Source of the DNA: Verrucomicrobiota bacterium
GTDB lineage: Bacteria; Verrucomicrobiota; Verrucomicrobiia; CAIQCK01
Length of the DNA stretch: 64,000 nt
NCBI GenBank assembly: GCA_016235595.1
Contig: JACRJX010000016.1
Span: 1-64,000 of the forward strand
Direction of reading: 5' to 3'
Position numbers and translations under genes: made by a program. Below the pieces are notes generated by a model that saw only the letters and a program-made list of their open reading frames with translations, was not told the DNA's origin and ran no database searches. Below, piece after piece: positions 17,242-26,706 of the stretch (its first letter is position 1; each line of letters begins with the position of its first letter).

Positions 17242-18849
17242 ATGGAGAAGAAGATTTCAACAACAGCGAAAGAGCCGGCGAAGACAAGCGCGCGGACGGT
17301 TGCGGTCATTGACATTGGCGCGACAGCGGTGCGGATGCAGGTGGCGGAGATCAGCGCGGACGGCACGGTGCGTCCGCTGGATTCGTTGCAGCGGGCGGTG
17401 CATCTGGGCAAGGATACATTCACCTCCGGCGTCATCCAGCCGTCCACGACCGATGAGTGTGTTGCCATCCTGCAATCGTTTCGCCGGACGATGAAGGAAT
17501 ACGGTGTCACCCAGCCGGAGCAAATTCGCGCGGTGGCCACCAGCGCGGTGCGCGAGGCGGAGAACCGCGAAGCGTTTCTCGACCGCATCTACATGACGAC
17601 GCAGATCAACGTCGAGGCCATCGAGGGCGCGGAGGAAAACCGGCTGACCTACATCGCTGTGCACGATCTGTTTCAGAAGGACGCCAAGCTGCGCAACAAA
17701 GACGTGGCCATCGTCGAGGTGGGCGGCGGCAGCACGGAGCTGATCTTTGTTCGCGACGGGCGCGTCACCTTCTCCAACACTTACCGCCTGGGAGCACTGC
17801 GGATGCGCGAGACATTGGAAACCTATCGTGCCTCGGCTGAGCGCAGCCGGGCATTGCTGGGACAGCACATCCAGCGAACCGTGGACCAGCTTCACTGGAA
17901 CGTGTCGTTGCGGAAGGTGCCGTATCTGATCGCCGTCTCTGGCGACGCGCGGTTTGCGGCCTCGCTGGTGCATCCGGCGTGGGACAAGCAGGGCGTAGTG
18001 CGCATCGACTGCAAGACGTTCTCCGAACTGGCGGACCAACTCGTGCCGGTCTCTGTGGACGAACTGGTGCGCAAGTATCACATTCCCTACCAGGAGGCGG
18101 AAACCATCGGCCCGGCGCTGCTGGCGTACGAACACCTGGCGCGGGCGTTCCAGGTGAAGCACATTCTCGTGACGGGCGCCTCGCAGCGCGACGGGCTGCT
18201 GAAAGAGATGGCGGTGCGCGGTGCGTGGACGGCGGAATTTGCGGAGCAGGCGGTGCATTCGGCGACGCTGCTGGCGGAGAGATATGGTGTGAACGACGGC
18301 CACTCCCAATACGTGAGCGAGCAGTGCGTGAGCCTGTTTCGCGAATTGCGGTCGGAGCACGGCTTGGATGAGCGCTACGAGCTGCTGCTGCGCATCGCGG
18401 GTTTGCTGCACGAGGTGGGTGTGTTCATCAGCGACCGCAGCCATCATAAGCACTCGATGTACATCATCCTGAACAGCGACCTCTTTGGCCTGAGCCGGAA
18501 GGAAATTACGCTGATCGCGCTGGTGGCACGCTACCACCGACGCGCGGCGCCGCGGTCGTATCACACTGAATACACTTCTCTGGACCGGGACGACCGGCTT
18601 GTCGTGGTCAAGCTGGCCGCGATGTTGCGGCTGGCCGATTGTCTGGATCGCAAGCACCTGCAGGACTTGAAGAACATCACGTTCTCGCGGGAGAAGGACC
18701 GGTTCATCGTCACTGTGAACGACGTGGCCGACCTGACGCTGGAGCAACTGGCGATGAGGGACAAGGCCAGCATGTTCGAGCAGGTTTTTGGAACGAAGGT
18801 GGAGTTGCGCACCGCCCTCAGCGCGGACGAGGCGATTACGCATGGCTAA
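17242..18849 (+). CDS. ppx: Exopolyphosphatase / guanosine pentaphosphate phosphatase (Ppx/GppA)
   Basis: A 535-residue cytoplasmic enzyme that removes terminal phosphate from polyphosphate (or pppGpp). The ATG at 17242 behind AAGGAAG is preferred over a GTG at 17200. The N-terminal actin-like halves carry VIDIGATAVR and VEVGGGSTEL, the two phosphate-binding loops. From about residue 325 there is an HD-type helical domain (LLHEVGVFIS, HHKHSMYII, MLRLADCLDR). The usual HD pair reads His-Glu here. It overlaps ppk1 by 8 bases, which links polyphosphate breakdown and synthesis in one transcript. Confidence 0.9.
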   Translation: MEKKISTTAKEPAKTSARTVAVIDIGATAVRMQVAEISADGTVRPLDSLQRAVHLGKDTFTSGVIQPSTTDECVAILQSFRRTMKEYGVTQPEQIRAVATSAVREAENREAFLDRIYMTTQINVEAIEGAEENRLTYIAVHDLFQKDAKLRNKDVAIVEVGGGSTELIFVRDGRVTFSNTYRLGALRMRETLETYRASAERSRALLGQHIQRTVDQLHWNVSLRKVPYLIAVSGDARFAASLVHPAWDKQGVVRIDCKTFSELADQLVPVSVDELVRKYHIPYQEAETIGPALLAYEHLARAFQVKHILVTGASQRDGLLKEMAVRGAWTAEFAEQAVHSATLLAERYGVNDGHSQYVSEQCVSLFRELRSEHGLDERYELLLRIAGLLHEVGVFISDRSHHKHSMYIILNSDLFGLSRKEITLIALVARYHRRAAPRSYHTEYTSLDRDDRLVVVKLAAMLRLADCLDRKHLQDLKNITFSREKDRFIVTVNDVADLTLEQLAMRDKASMFEQVFGTKVELRTALSADEAITHG

Positions 18850-20962
18850 GAACGATTCACAAATGTTGAACCGCGAGTTGAGCTGGCTGGAGTTCAACTC
18901 GCGTGTATTGGAGGAGGCGTTTGACGCGACGGTGCCATTGCTGGAGCGTCTGAAATTTCTCGCCATCAGCAGTTCTAACCTCGACGAGTTCTTCATGGTG
19001 CGCGTCGGCGGCTTGCAACAACTGCTGGAGGAGGGGCGAAGCGCGTTCGACCCCAACGGCCTGACGACGGAGCAGCAACTGGCCGAGATACGGCGGCGCA
19101 CGGAACGGTTGGTTGCGGACCAATACCAATGCCTGATGAAGGAACTGGATCCGGAACTGGCAGTAGCGGGCATCCAACGGCTTCACATCGAATCGCTGAA
19201 CCCGGAGCAACTCGCGCACGTCGAGCGCATTTTTACCCATGATTTGTATCCGCTCATCTCGCCGATTGCGGTCAAGATGCTGGCGACTTTTCCGTTGTTG
19301 CCGGGACTGAGGCTGAACCTGCTGGTGCGGCTGGAGCCGGACAAGGAATCGCCGCAAACGCCGCGGTTCGCGGTGCTGCACTTGCCGCGGACGCTGGCGC
19401 GGTTCATCGCTGTGCCCGACCCGGCGAAATACACCTGCATCCCCGTTGAGGAAATGGTTGCGGCGTTCGTCGCGCGATTCTTCCCCGGTGAAACGGTGGT
19501 GGAGTGCATGCCATTCCGCATCACTCGCAATGCTGATCTCAGTGTTCGCGAGGATCAGGCCGGTGACCTGCTCGGTCATATGCGGGAAGTGCTCGACGCG
19601 CGCAAACGCAGCAATTGCGTGCGGCTGGAAACGGATGAGCGGATTTCCGATGCGGCGCTCGCGTTTTTGAGGCAGGCGCTCAGGATCACCTTCGAGCAAA
19701 TCTACAAGGTGCCTGGCCCAATTGACCTTTCGGCCTTTTGGGCGCTGGTAAAACTGCCGGGGTTCGACAAGTTCAAGGATAAGGCGTGGCCGCCGCAAGC
19801 TTCGCCAGGAGTGCCGCCCGACGCGACGATGTTCGACATCATTGCGCGCAAGGATGTGTTGTTGTTTCACCCGTTCCAGAGTTTCGAGCCGGTGGTGCGC
19901 TTCATCGAGCAGGCGGCGGACGATCCTGATGTGCTGGCGATCAAGCAAATCCTCTACCGCACCAATGAGAACAGCCGCATCGTTGCAGCGCTGGCTCGCG
20001 CGGCCGGGCGCGGCAAGTTGGTGACGGCGCTGGTGGAATTGAAGGCGCGGTTCGACGAGGCGCGCAACATCGAATGGGCCGAGGCGCTCGAACACGCCGG
20101 CGTGCAGGTCATTTACGGGTTGAAGCGGTTGAAAGTTCACGCAAAGGTCTGCATCGTTGTCCGCCGCGAGTCGACCGGCATCCGGCGGTACGTCCACTTC
20201 GGCACCGGCAACTACAACGAAGTCACCGCGCGCATTTACAGCGACGTTGGCTTGATGACGTGCGACGAAGACCTTGCCGCTGACGCCACGGCATTCTTCA
20301 ACGCCATCACCGGCTACTCGCAGCCGATCCAGTATCGCAAGATCGAGGCGGCGCCGCACGGCCTGCGGGCGAAGCTCATCGAAATGATTGAGAGCGAGAC
20401 GGAACGCAGCAAACAGGGACAGAAGGCGCACATCATAGCCAAACTCAACGCGCTGGTGCATCGCGACGTGATCGAGGCTCTCTACCGGGCCTCGCAGGCC
20501 GGCGTGAAGATTGATCTGAACATCCGCGGCGTCTGCTGCTTGCGACCCGGCGTGGCCGGACTGAGCGAGAACATCACCGTCATCAGCATCCTCGACCGGT
20601 TTTTGGAACACAGCCGCATCGTTTATTTCCTCCACGGCGGCGAAGAACGGGTGTTTATCTCCAGCGCCGATTGGATGCCGCGCAACCTCGACCGGCGCGT
20701 GGAACTGCTGGTGCCCGTCGAGGATTCGGAGTGCAGGAGTTCATTGATTTCGATCCTGAAGACCTGCCTGAAGGATACCGTCAAGGCGCGCCGGCTGCTC
20801 CCTGACGGCAGCTATGAGCGCGTGAAGCCGGCGCGTCGGGGCAAACCGCTGCGATCACAGGAGATCTTTTACCGGCAAGCGTGCGAGCTGGCCCAGCAGG
20901 CGCAGAAGAATCGCTACATGATGTTCGAACCGCAGCTTCCGGCGAAGACAACGAGGAAGTAA
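18842..20962 (+). CDS. ppk1: Polyphosphate kinase 1
   Basis: A 706-residue enzyme that reversibly makes polyphosphate from ATP. The ATG at 18842 overlaps the ppx stop by 8 bases and gives the standard PPK1 beginning (LNRELSWLEFN, SSNLDEFFMVRVG). Both phospholipase-D-like halves are intact. The autophosphorylated His is His433 in LKVHAKV and the second catalytic His is His590 in LEHSRIVYF. The IRGVCCLRPG motif lies between them. The length is normal. It is followed after three bases by the HD-CHAD gene, so ppx, ppk1 and that gene form an operon. Confidence 0.95.
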   Translation: MAKNDSQMLNRELSWLEFNSRVLEEAFDATVPLLERLKFLAISSSNLDEFFMVRVGGLQQLLEEGRSAFDPNGLTTEQQLAEIRRRTERLVADQYQCLMKELDPELAVAGIQRLHIESLNPEQLAHVERIFTHDLYPLISPIAVKMLATFPLLPGLRLNLLVRLEPDKESPQTPRFAVLHLPRTLARFIAVPDPAKYTCIPVEEMVAAFVARFFPGETVVECMPFRITRNADLSVREDQAGDLLGHMREVLDARKRSNCVRLETDERISDAALAFLRQALRITFEQIYKVPGPIDLSAFWALVKLPGFDKFKDKAWPPQASPGVPPDATMFDIIARKDVLLFHPFQSFEPVVRFIEQAADDPDVLAIKQILYRTNENSRIVAALARAAGRGKLVTALVELKARFDEARNIEWAEALEHAGVQVIYGLKRLKVHAKVCIVVRRESTGIRRYVHFGTGNYNEVTARIYSDVGLMTCDEDLAADATAFFNAITGYSQPIQYRKIEAAPHGLRAKLIEMIESETERSKQGQKAHIIAKLNALVHRDVIEALYRASQAGVKIDLNIRGVCCLRPGVAGLSENITVISILDRFLEHSRIVYFLHGGEERVFISSADWMPRNLDRRVELLVPVEDSECRSSLISILKTCLKDTVKARRLLPDGSYERVKPARRGKPLRSQEIFYRQACELAQQAQKNRYMMFEPQLPAKTTRK

Positions 20963-20965
20963 TCC

Positions 20966-22456
20966 ATGAGCGGCGCGCAGAGGATGATGAAACTGACGAT
21001 CGGGAGGCTCTGCAGCAAATACCAGAACGAGGACGCCCACACGGAACACGTCACCGCGCTGGCGCTGCGGTTGTTCGACGCGACGCATAAACGACTGAGG
21101 ATTCCCGCCGCTGACCGCGCCCTGTTGAAAGCCGCCGGTCGCCTGCACGACGTTGGCTACAGCGTGAATACGTTGGCCCACCGCGAAGCCGGCGCCGACC
21201 TCGTTCTGCGCGAGGGGCTGGGCGGATATTCGGACGCCGACCGCGACCTGATTGCCGCCGTCATGTTGCTGCATTCGGGTGCTGTCCCTGCGCTGCGGCG
21301 GCATCGACAGGTCCGGCGACTGTCTGATCCGCGCCGCGCGCTTCGACTCGGCGCTCTGCTGCGCATCGCCGACGGTCTTGACTACGGTCACCAGCAGGAT
21401 GCAGCCATCAAGAGCGTGGAGTTCAACACCGATGCGGTTCGAGTGACCGTTCGCTCCAGCCGGTTTCCTTACAACATCGAACGCGCCGACCAGAAATCCG
21501 ATCTCTGGTGGTCGGTGTTTCCGCTGGGCATCGAGATCGTTCCCGCCATCGGTGGCAGGGACGCGGACCCGACTTTGCTGCGGCGAAACCTGCATGTCCT
21601 CGAGGCCGCGAGACGACTGCTTTCGTTGCAGTTCAAGATCGTTCTGATCAACGTGGACAGCGCACGGAAAGGCGAGAGCTCCAAGCCGCTGCACGATATT
21701 CGTGTGGCCATCCGCCGGGCATGCGCCGTGCTGCGCGCGTTCCGCAAACCGTTGGCGGGAACCTCCGCTGAAAAGATCTCCCGTGTCCTTCAGCGCTTGA
21801 ACCGGGCCTTGGGACCCCCTCGCGACGCGGATGTGGCAGTGGCGTTTCTCACCAGCGACGATGTACGGAAGCAGTTTGCGCAAAAAGCGGGTTGGCCTGC
21901 GTTCATCCGCCATCAGATATATTGTCGCCGCCAACTGCTTCCGGTCGTGCGGCGGCAACTCGCTGATCGGAAACTGGCTGCGCTCAAGGTCGAGATAGGA
22001 CGGCTGTTGCGGATCGAAATGCCGCAGCTAATCAAGAACGTGTCGTCGGTTTCGCTGGAGAAACTCGCGCGCCGGCGGCTTCGGAAGGAATTCTGCCGCA
22101 CCTACGCTCTCGCGCGACTACGCCGATCCAAGTCCTCCGACGACCTGCACCGGTTTCGCATCGCCCTGCGCCGCGTGCGTTACCTCGGGGAATTCTTCTC
22201 GCCCGTGCTGGGCACGACCGTCGCAACGCTTAAGGAGCGGGTTCACGCCGTCGAAAGGTCGCTGGCGCGCATCCACGACATTGACGTGGGCCTGTTGCGT
22301 CTGGCGTCGGGCCGGTTGGAGCCGCCGCACTCGCTGGTGTCGCTGCTCAAGCAACGCCGCCGCGAACATCAGGTCAAGCTCGACAAAACATGGCGTCGAT
22401 TCAACCGGCCCGCTTTCCAACGATCCATCCGCCGTAAACTCAAGATAGAATCATGA
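20966..22456 (+). CDS. HD-CHAD fusion protein, probable polyphosphate-associated protein
   Basis: A 496-residue protein built from two domains. Residues about 15-195 form an HD-type helical domain like the C-terminal part of Ppx (GRLHDVGYS with His61-Asp62, LLRIADGLDYGH). Residues about 205-490 form a CHAD domain, the alpha-helical, Arg/Lys-rich module with conserved His that binds polyphosphate (KPLHDIRVAIRR, DDLHRFRIALRRVRY, RIHDIDVG). CHAD proteins are often found beside polyphosphate genes. A GAGGA site precedes the ATG and the gap from ppk1 is three bases. The protein may target or sense polyphosphate granules. Whether the HD part is catalytic is unclear. Confidence 0.85.
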   Translation: MSGAQRMMKLTIGRLCSKYQNEDAHTEHVTALALRLFDATHKRLRIPAADRALLKAAGRLHDVGYSVNTLAHREAGADLVLREGLGGYSDADRDLIAAVMLLHSGAVPALRRHRQVRRLSDPRRALRLGALLRIADGLDYGHQQDAAIKSVEFNTDAVRVTVRSSRFPYNIERADQKSDLWWSVFPLGIEIVPAIGGRDADPTLLRRNLHVLEAARRLLSLQFKIVLINVDSARKGESSKPLHDIRVAIRRACAVLRAFRKPLAGTSAEKISRVLQRLNRALGPPRDADVAVAFLTSDDVRKQFAQKAGWPAFIRHQIYCRRQLLPVVRRQLADRKLAALKVEIGRLLRIEMPQLIKNVSSVSLEKLARRRLRKEFCRTYALARLRRSKSSDDLHRFRIALRRVRYLGEFFSPVLGTTVATLKERVHAVERSLARIHDIDVGLLRLASGRLEPPHSLVSLLKQRRREHQVKLDKTWRRFNRPAFQRSIRRKLKIES

Positions 22457-22535
22457 GCCATTCCAGCGGGTGGCGACGCCGGGAGAGATGTGATAGCGTG
22501 TGTTGAACTGCGGACAGCAAGGGAGAAGAGTTTTG

Positions 22536-23066
22536 ATGAAGCGAGTGCCGGGAATCTTGTGGATGGTGCTGCTGTTGGGATCGGTGGCTCCATTGAACGC
22601 GACTCCGGTGGAAATAGTCAGTCCGGACACGGCGCAAACGTTTTCCTACGGTCACGCCGCGAAGAAGAAGCTCTGGTGGCTGGAAAAGGAGGGTGTGTTT
22701 TGCGCGGAGATCACTTTCGACAACTTCTACTACGCCAACAGCACGGACCCGCCCAAACACGAGACCTTCCTCTTCAAGTTCCCAGAGGTCACGTTTGACC
22801 CGGCGACGAAGGTCTTCTCAGTGCGAGGCGATGGCGGACGGCGCGTGCCGGTCGCGGTCCGGGAAAAGGGGCTGTTCGGCATCGGGAGTTGGATTCGCCC
22901 GTTGCCGGGAACGATCATTTACATCAGCAAGCATCATGGCGAGGTGAAGCTCATTCTCACGGCCACCGACCGGAAACAGGTCGGATTGTTGGAGGGCCAC
23001 TGGGTTGAGGATAACGAAGGCTGGTGTCTACAGAACCTCCTGCGCGACTTGAGCAGCAGCCGGTAG
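22536..23066 (+). CDS. Small secreted protein of unknown function
   Basis: A 176-residue protein starting at the ATG at 22536 behind GGGAGAAG. It has a Sec signal peptide (MKRVPGILWMVLLLGSVAPLNA, shortened here as the first ~22 residues) followed by a mainly beta-predicted body with many aromatic residues (KLWWLEKEG, NFYYANS). I recognise no domain. It sits between the HD-CHAD gene and the RMD1-like gene on the same strand and may be part of the same transcription unit. Confidence 0.65.
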   Translation: MKRVPGILWMVLLLGSVAPLNATPVEIVSPDTAQTFSYGHAAKKKLWWLEKEGVFCAEITFDNFYYANSTDPPKHETFLFKFPEVTFDPATKVFSVRGDGGRRVPVAVREKGLFGIGSWIRPLPGTIIYISKHHGEVKLILTATDRKQVGLLEGHWVEDNEGWCLQNLLRDLSSSR

Positions 23067-23104
23067 GCGCGGCATCTCATTTTACCTGAGACAAGAAGAC
23101 GAGC

Positions 23105-24214
23105 ATGAAAGGCGAGGTCATTTACTTCTATGCCTACGATATCGCCTACGAGGCGAATCTGGCCGAGATTGAAAAGAAGATGCTCGGCGCGGCGGAACGT
23201 TTTCAGCTTGGGCGGCTCAGGGACGCGCCTCGCGATTTTCCGGTTTACAGGCCGCTTTCGATTCAGATGGAGGAGGAGCGGCTCGAAACGGCCAACGGCC
23301 CGGTGACGTTTACCACCTCCGTCAAACTGTTCTCGCTTGGCGCCATCTCAGTGAAGGTGCGCGTGCCGTTCGCCTGCGAGCGCGTCGTGGACCTCCTGGC
23401 ATTCCGTAACCTGAGTTTCAAGGATGGCACCACGCTCGAAGGACGCGTCCAGAAGATCGCGCAACGTCTGTTTGACAACTGGAAACCGCTGCTCGACACG
23501 CCGGTGGCCGCACTGGAAGAGGCGGAGGTCTACACGATTTTCTGCCTCAACACACCGGTGACGGATGCCGATGCCGGCGAACCGATGGAGCGGTGGCTGC
23601 ACCGCAACGAGCGTGAGATGGCTGCGCTGTTGACTGGAGAGTCCGACCCTTTGCGCCTGAGCGAGCAGGAGGTTCAGGAGACGCTGAAGTATCGGTATTC
23701 CTACTACCAGAATGATCTGGCCGTGGTGGATTGGGACACGGCGTTGCTGGTGGACACACCGGAAGGCTACCACGACACGCTCTATGTGCTGGAGGTGGCC
23801 AACCTGCAACTGGAAGAGCTGAAGGTGTACGACGCAAAGCTCGATCAGGTGCTCGACAAGGCGTATGACGACGTGGAGGTGGTGGCACGGCCGCACGCAT
23901 TCCGCGCCCGCCAGCGCGTGCTCGATGAATTGCGCGAGATCAAGATGGACCTTGCGAAGGTGGCGGACGAGTTGTCAAACATCACGAAGTTCTTCGGCGA
24001 CTGGCATCTGGCGCGGATTTACATGGGTTGCGCGGCGCGATTCCATCTGTCGGAGTGGGAGGACAACGTCAACCAGAAACTGCGCGCGCTCGACGGCCTT
24101 TATACGATGTTGCAGCAGGACAGCACAAATCGCGTGATGTTGGTGCTGGAAATATCTATTGTTGCGCTGTTCGTCATAGACCTGATCATCATCGTCGTAT
24201 TGGGCGTGAAGTGA
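23105..24214 (+). CDS. RMD1/DUF155-like protein with C-terminal membrane anchor
   Basis: A 369-residue protein whose layout resembles the RMD1 (DUF155) family known from yeast and some bacteria. It has an alpha/beta N-terminal region (VIYFYAYDIAYEANL), a helical middle with long coiled segments (NLQLEELKVYDAKLDQVLD), and a single hydrophobic anchor near the end (about 343-367). The yeast members are linked to meiotic division and mitochondria; the bacterial role is not known. It follows the polyphosphate operon on the same strand and precedes a DUF4010 membrane protein by about 20 bases. The family call rests on layout and is moderate. Confidence 0.6.
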   Translation: MKGEVIYFYAYDIAYEANLAEIEKKMLGAAERFQLGRLRDAPRDFPVYRPLSIQMEEERLETANGPVTFTTSVKLFSLGAISVKVRVPFACERVVDLLAFRNLSFKDGTTLEGRVQKIAQRLFDNWKPLLDTPVAALEEAEVYTIFCLNTPVTDADAGEPMERWLHRNEREMAALLTGESDPLRLSEQEVQETLKYRYSYYQNDLAVVDWDTALLVDTPEGYHDTLYVLEVANLQLEELKVYDAKLDQVLDKAYDDVEVVARPHAFRARQRVLDELREIKMDLAKVADELSNITKFFGDWHLARIYMGCAARFHLSEWEDNVNQKLRALDGLYTMLQQDSTNRVMLVLEISIVALFVIDLIIIVVLGVK

Positions 24215-24233
24215 ACAACGGATGGAGTCAGCC

Positions 24234-25481
24234 ATGGAACTGCACAGAATTTTCTATCTGCTCGCCATCGCGCTGGGGTTGGGACTGCTGGTCGGCTTGC
24301 AGCGGGAACGATCCGAGACGCGGCTGGCAGGGTTCCGCACGTTTCCGATCATCACCGTCTTCGGGACGGTCTGTGCGATGCTCGCAGGGGAGTATGGCGG
24401 CTGGGTGGTCGCGGCGGGATTTCTCGCGCTCGCGATGATGGTGTATTCGGGCAACATGGCCCGGATGAAAATGGGCGAGAACGATCCGGGCCTGACCACG
24501 CAGATGTCCATTCTGTTGATGTTTGGCGTTGGAGCCTATCTGGTGAATGGCCAAACGGCGGTGGCGGTGGCCATCGGCGGTGGCGTGGCCGTACTGCTCT
24601 ATTTGAAGCCGCAGTTGCATGCGTTGGCGGCGAAGATGGGCGAGGCAGACTTCAAGGCCATCATGCAGTTTGTGCTGATCACGCTGGTTATTCTGCCGGT
24701 GCTGCCCAATCAGGCTTTCGGTCCCTATCAGGTGCTCAATCCTCACCGCATCTGGTTGTTTGTCGTGTTCATCGTCGCCATCAGCCTCGCTGGCTATGTG
24801 GCCTACAAGTTCCTCAGCCAGAGTGCCGGAGCGGTGATCGGCGGTGTGTTGGGGGGACTGATCTCCAGCACGGCAACGACGGTCAGCTACGCACGTCGGA
24901 CGCGGGCGATCATGAATAGCGAGAATCTCGCTGCATTCGTCATTCTGGTGGCTTCGACGATTTTGTACTGCCGCGTGCTGGTGATCCTTGCGGCCATCGC
25001 TTCGCCGTCCTTGAGCGTGGTGGCGCCGCCGCTTGGCGCAATGCTGGGCGCACTGGCCGTGCTCTGCGTTGTCCTGTGGCTCAAGGAACGCCACGACCCG
25101 GTGCAAATGCCGCCGCAAACCAACCCGACCGAGTTGAAGCCGGCGATCGTGTTCGGGCTGCTCTTCGCGTGCGTGTTGTTCGCCACGGCCGCCGGCAAGG
25201 CACATTTTGGAGAAGAAGGCCTCTACGGCGTGGCGGTGTTGTCGGGTTTCGTTGATGTGGATGCGATTTCATTGTCCACCGCGCAAATGATTCGGGATAA
25301 CCGTTTGGATGCCGACACCGGCTGGCGGTTGATCCTCATCGCTTCGCTGGCGAACCTGGTCTTCAAGGGTTTGACCGTGGCGGTGCTCGGCACGCGCAGG
25401 CTGTTGGCGAGAATCGCCATCCTCTTTGCCGTCGTGCTGGCCATCGGCGCTTCGATTTTGGTGTTCTGGCCGCACGCTTGA
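24234..25481 (+). CDS. MgtC/DUF4010-family membrane protein
   Basis: About 415 residues with some eleven to twelve hydrophobic segments. The N-terminus has the MgtC/SapB-like start (GLGLLVGLQRERSE, FRTFPIITVFG) and the rest matches the DUF4010 half (GGLISSTATTVSYARRTR, SGFVDVDAISLSTAQM). The ATG at 24234 has GGAG six bases upstream and is preferred over the ATG at 24222. MgtC relatives affect magnesium and phosphate balance and membrane ATPase activity, which would fit the polyphosphate neighbours, but the function of this subfamily is not established. Confidence 0.82.
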   Translation: MELHRIFYLLAIALGLGLLVGLQRERSETRLAGFRTFPIITVFGTVCAMLAGEYGGWVVAAGFLALAMMVYSGNMARMKMGENDPGLTTQMSILLMFGVGAYLVNGQTAVAVAIGGGVAVLLYLKPQLHALAAKMGEADFKAIMQFVLITLVILPVLPNQAFGPYQVLNPHRIWLFVVFIVAISLAGYVAYKFLSQSAGAVIGGVLGGLISSTATTVSYARRTRAIMNSENLAAFVILVASTILYCRVLVILAAIASPSLSVVAPPLGAMLGALAVLCVVLWLKERHDPVQMPPQTNPTELKPAIVFGLLFACVLFATAAGKAHFGEEGLYGVAVLSGFVDVDAISLSTAQMIRDNRLDADTGWRLILIASLANLVFKGLTVAVLGTRRLLARIAILFAVVLAIGASILVFWPHA

Positions 25482-25547
25482 TGGGAGTGGAAATCCAGCG
25501 TGTCTGGCGGTAGAGTTTGCCTCACAATATCCACGGAGGAAGCAACA

Positions 25548-26690
25548 ATGAACAACTTCGTTTACAGGAACCCGACCGAGATTCTCTTTGGCCGCGGCAT
25601 GATTGCGGAGATCACCACACGTGTGCCGACGAGTGCGCCGGTGCTGTTTCTTTACGGTGGCGGCTCCATCAAGCGCAATGGCGTTTATGATCAGGTGAAG
25701 GCTGCCTTGAAGCCACATCGTGTCGTGGAGTTTGGCGGCGTCGAGGCCAATCCTCTCTATGAAACCTGTCTCACGGTCGTGGACGTGGTGAAACGCGAGC
25801 GGATCGGTTTCGTCCTTGCGGTCGGTGGCGGCTCGGTATTGGACGCGGGCAAGTTCATTGCCGCGGCGACCTGCTTTACCGGCGCAGATCCGTGGGATAT
25901 TCTGCGCACCGGCGGCAGCGCGGTCAAAGCCGCGCTGCCTGTTGGCGCGGTGCTGACACTGTCTGCCACGGGATCTGAAGCCAACGGCAATTCTGTCATC
26001 TCGCGTCGCGCGACGCAGGAAAAACTGCCTTTCACCTCCAGCCGCTCGTTCCCGGTCTTCTCGGTGCTGGACCCGGAGACAACCTTCACGCTGCCACAGA
26101 AGCAAGTGCGCAACGGTGTTGTAGACGCGTTTGCGCACGTGATGGAGCAGTATATGACCTATCCGGCTGACGCGCCGTTGCAGGACCGGCTGGCAGAATC
26201 CGTGCTCCAGACGCTCACCGAGGTCGGGCCAGTGACGCTGGCCGAGCCGCGAAACTACGGGGCTCGTGCGTCCTTCATGTGGAGCGCGACGCTGGCGTTA
26301 AACACGCTCATCAGTTGCGGCGTGCCGCAGGACTGGGCCACGCACATGATCGGTCACGAACTGACGGCTTTTTACGGTCTGGACCACGCCGAGACGCTGG
26401 CCATCGTCATGCCCGGTGTCTGGCAACACGAACTCGCGCAGAAGAAGGCGAAGCTGGAGCAATATGGCCGGCGTGTTTGGAACGTGACATCTGCCGAGGC
26501 GGCCATCGAGAGCACAGAAGCATTTTTCAACTTCATCGGCATGCCGACGCGCTTGAGCGCTTACAAGATCTCCGCCGACGAGGCAGCGGAAAAGGTCAAA
26601 GCGAGATTCGCGGAGCGCAAGGTGGCCTTCGGCGAACATGGCGACATCGGCCCGGATGCCGCGGCGGCGATTCTGCGTCTGCGCGCGTGA
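25548..26690 (+). CDS. Iron-containing alcohol dehydrogenase, YqhD/BDH-like
   Basis: A 380-residue NAD(P)H-dependent dehydrogenase or aldehyde reductase. The ATG at 25548 has an excellent GGAGGAAG site; the frame upstream of it is not coding. The N-terminal Rossmann part has LYGGGSIKRNG and AVGGGSVLDAGK. The metal site is complete: Asp193, His197, His266 and His280, aligning with Asp194, His198, His267 and His281 of E. coli YqhD. Such enzymes reduce short aldehydes and detoxify reactive carbonyls. It stands alone between the DUF4010 gene and a convergent M23 peptidase gene. Confidence 0.93.
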   Translation: MNNFVYRNPTEILFGRGMIAEITTRVPTSAPVLFLYGGGSIKRNGVYDQVKAALKPHRVVEFGGVEANPLYETCLTVVDVVKRERIGFVLAVGGGSVLDAGKFIAAATCFTGADPWDILRTGGSAVKAALPVGAVLTLSATGSEANGNSVISRRATQEKLPFTSSRSFPVFSVLDPETTFTLPQKQVRNGVVDAFAHVMEQYMTYPADAPLQDRLAESVLQTLTEVGPVTLAEPRNYGARASFMWSATLALNTLISCGVPQDWATHMIGHELTAFYGLDHAETLAIVMPGVWQHELAQKKAKLEQYGRRVWNVTSAEAAIESTEAFFNFIGMPTRLSAYKISADEAAEKVKARFAERKVAFGEHGDIGPDAAAAILRLRA

Positions 26691-26706
26691 GCCGCCGGCG
26701 CAGCTT

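Noticed and set aside
17257..19173. 638-codon minus-strand frame over ppx and the start of ppk1
   Set aside because: No motifs; shadow of the real genes on the other strand.
18857..20635. 592-codon minus-strand frame over ppk1
   Set aside because: Antisense to a well-defined enzyme and with no protein-like features.
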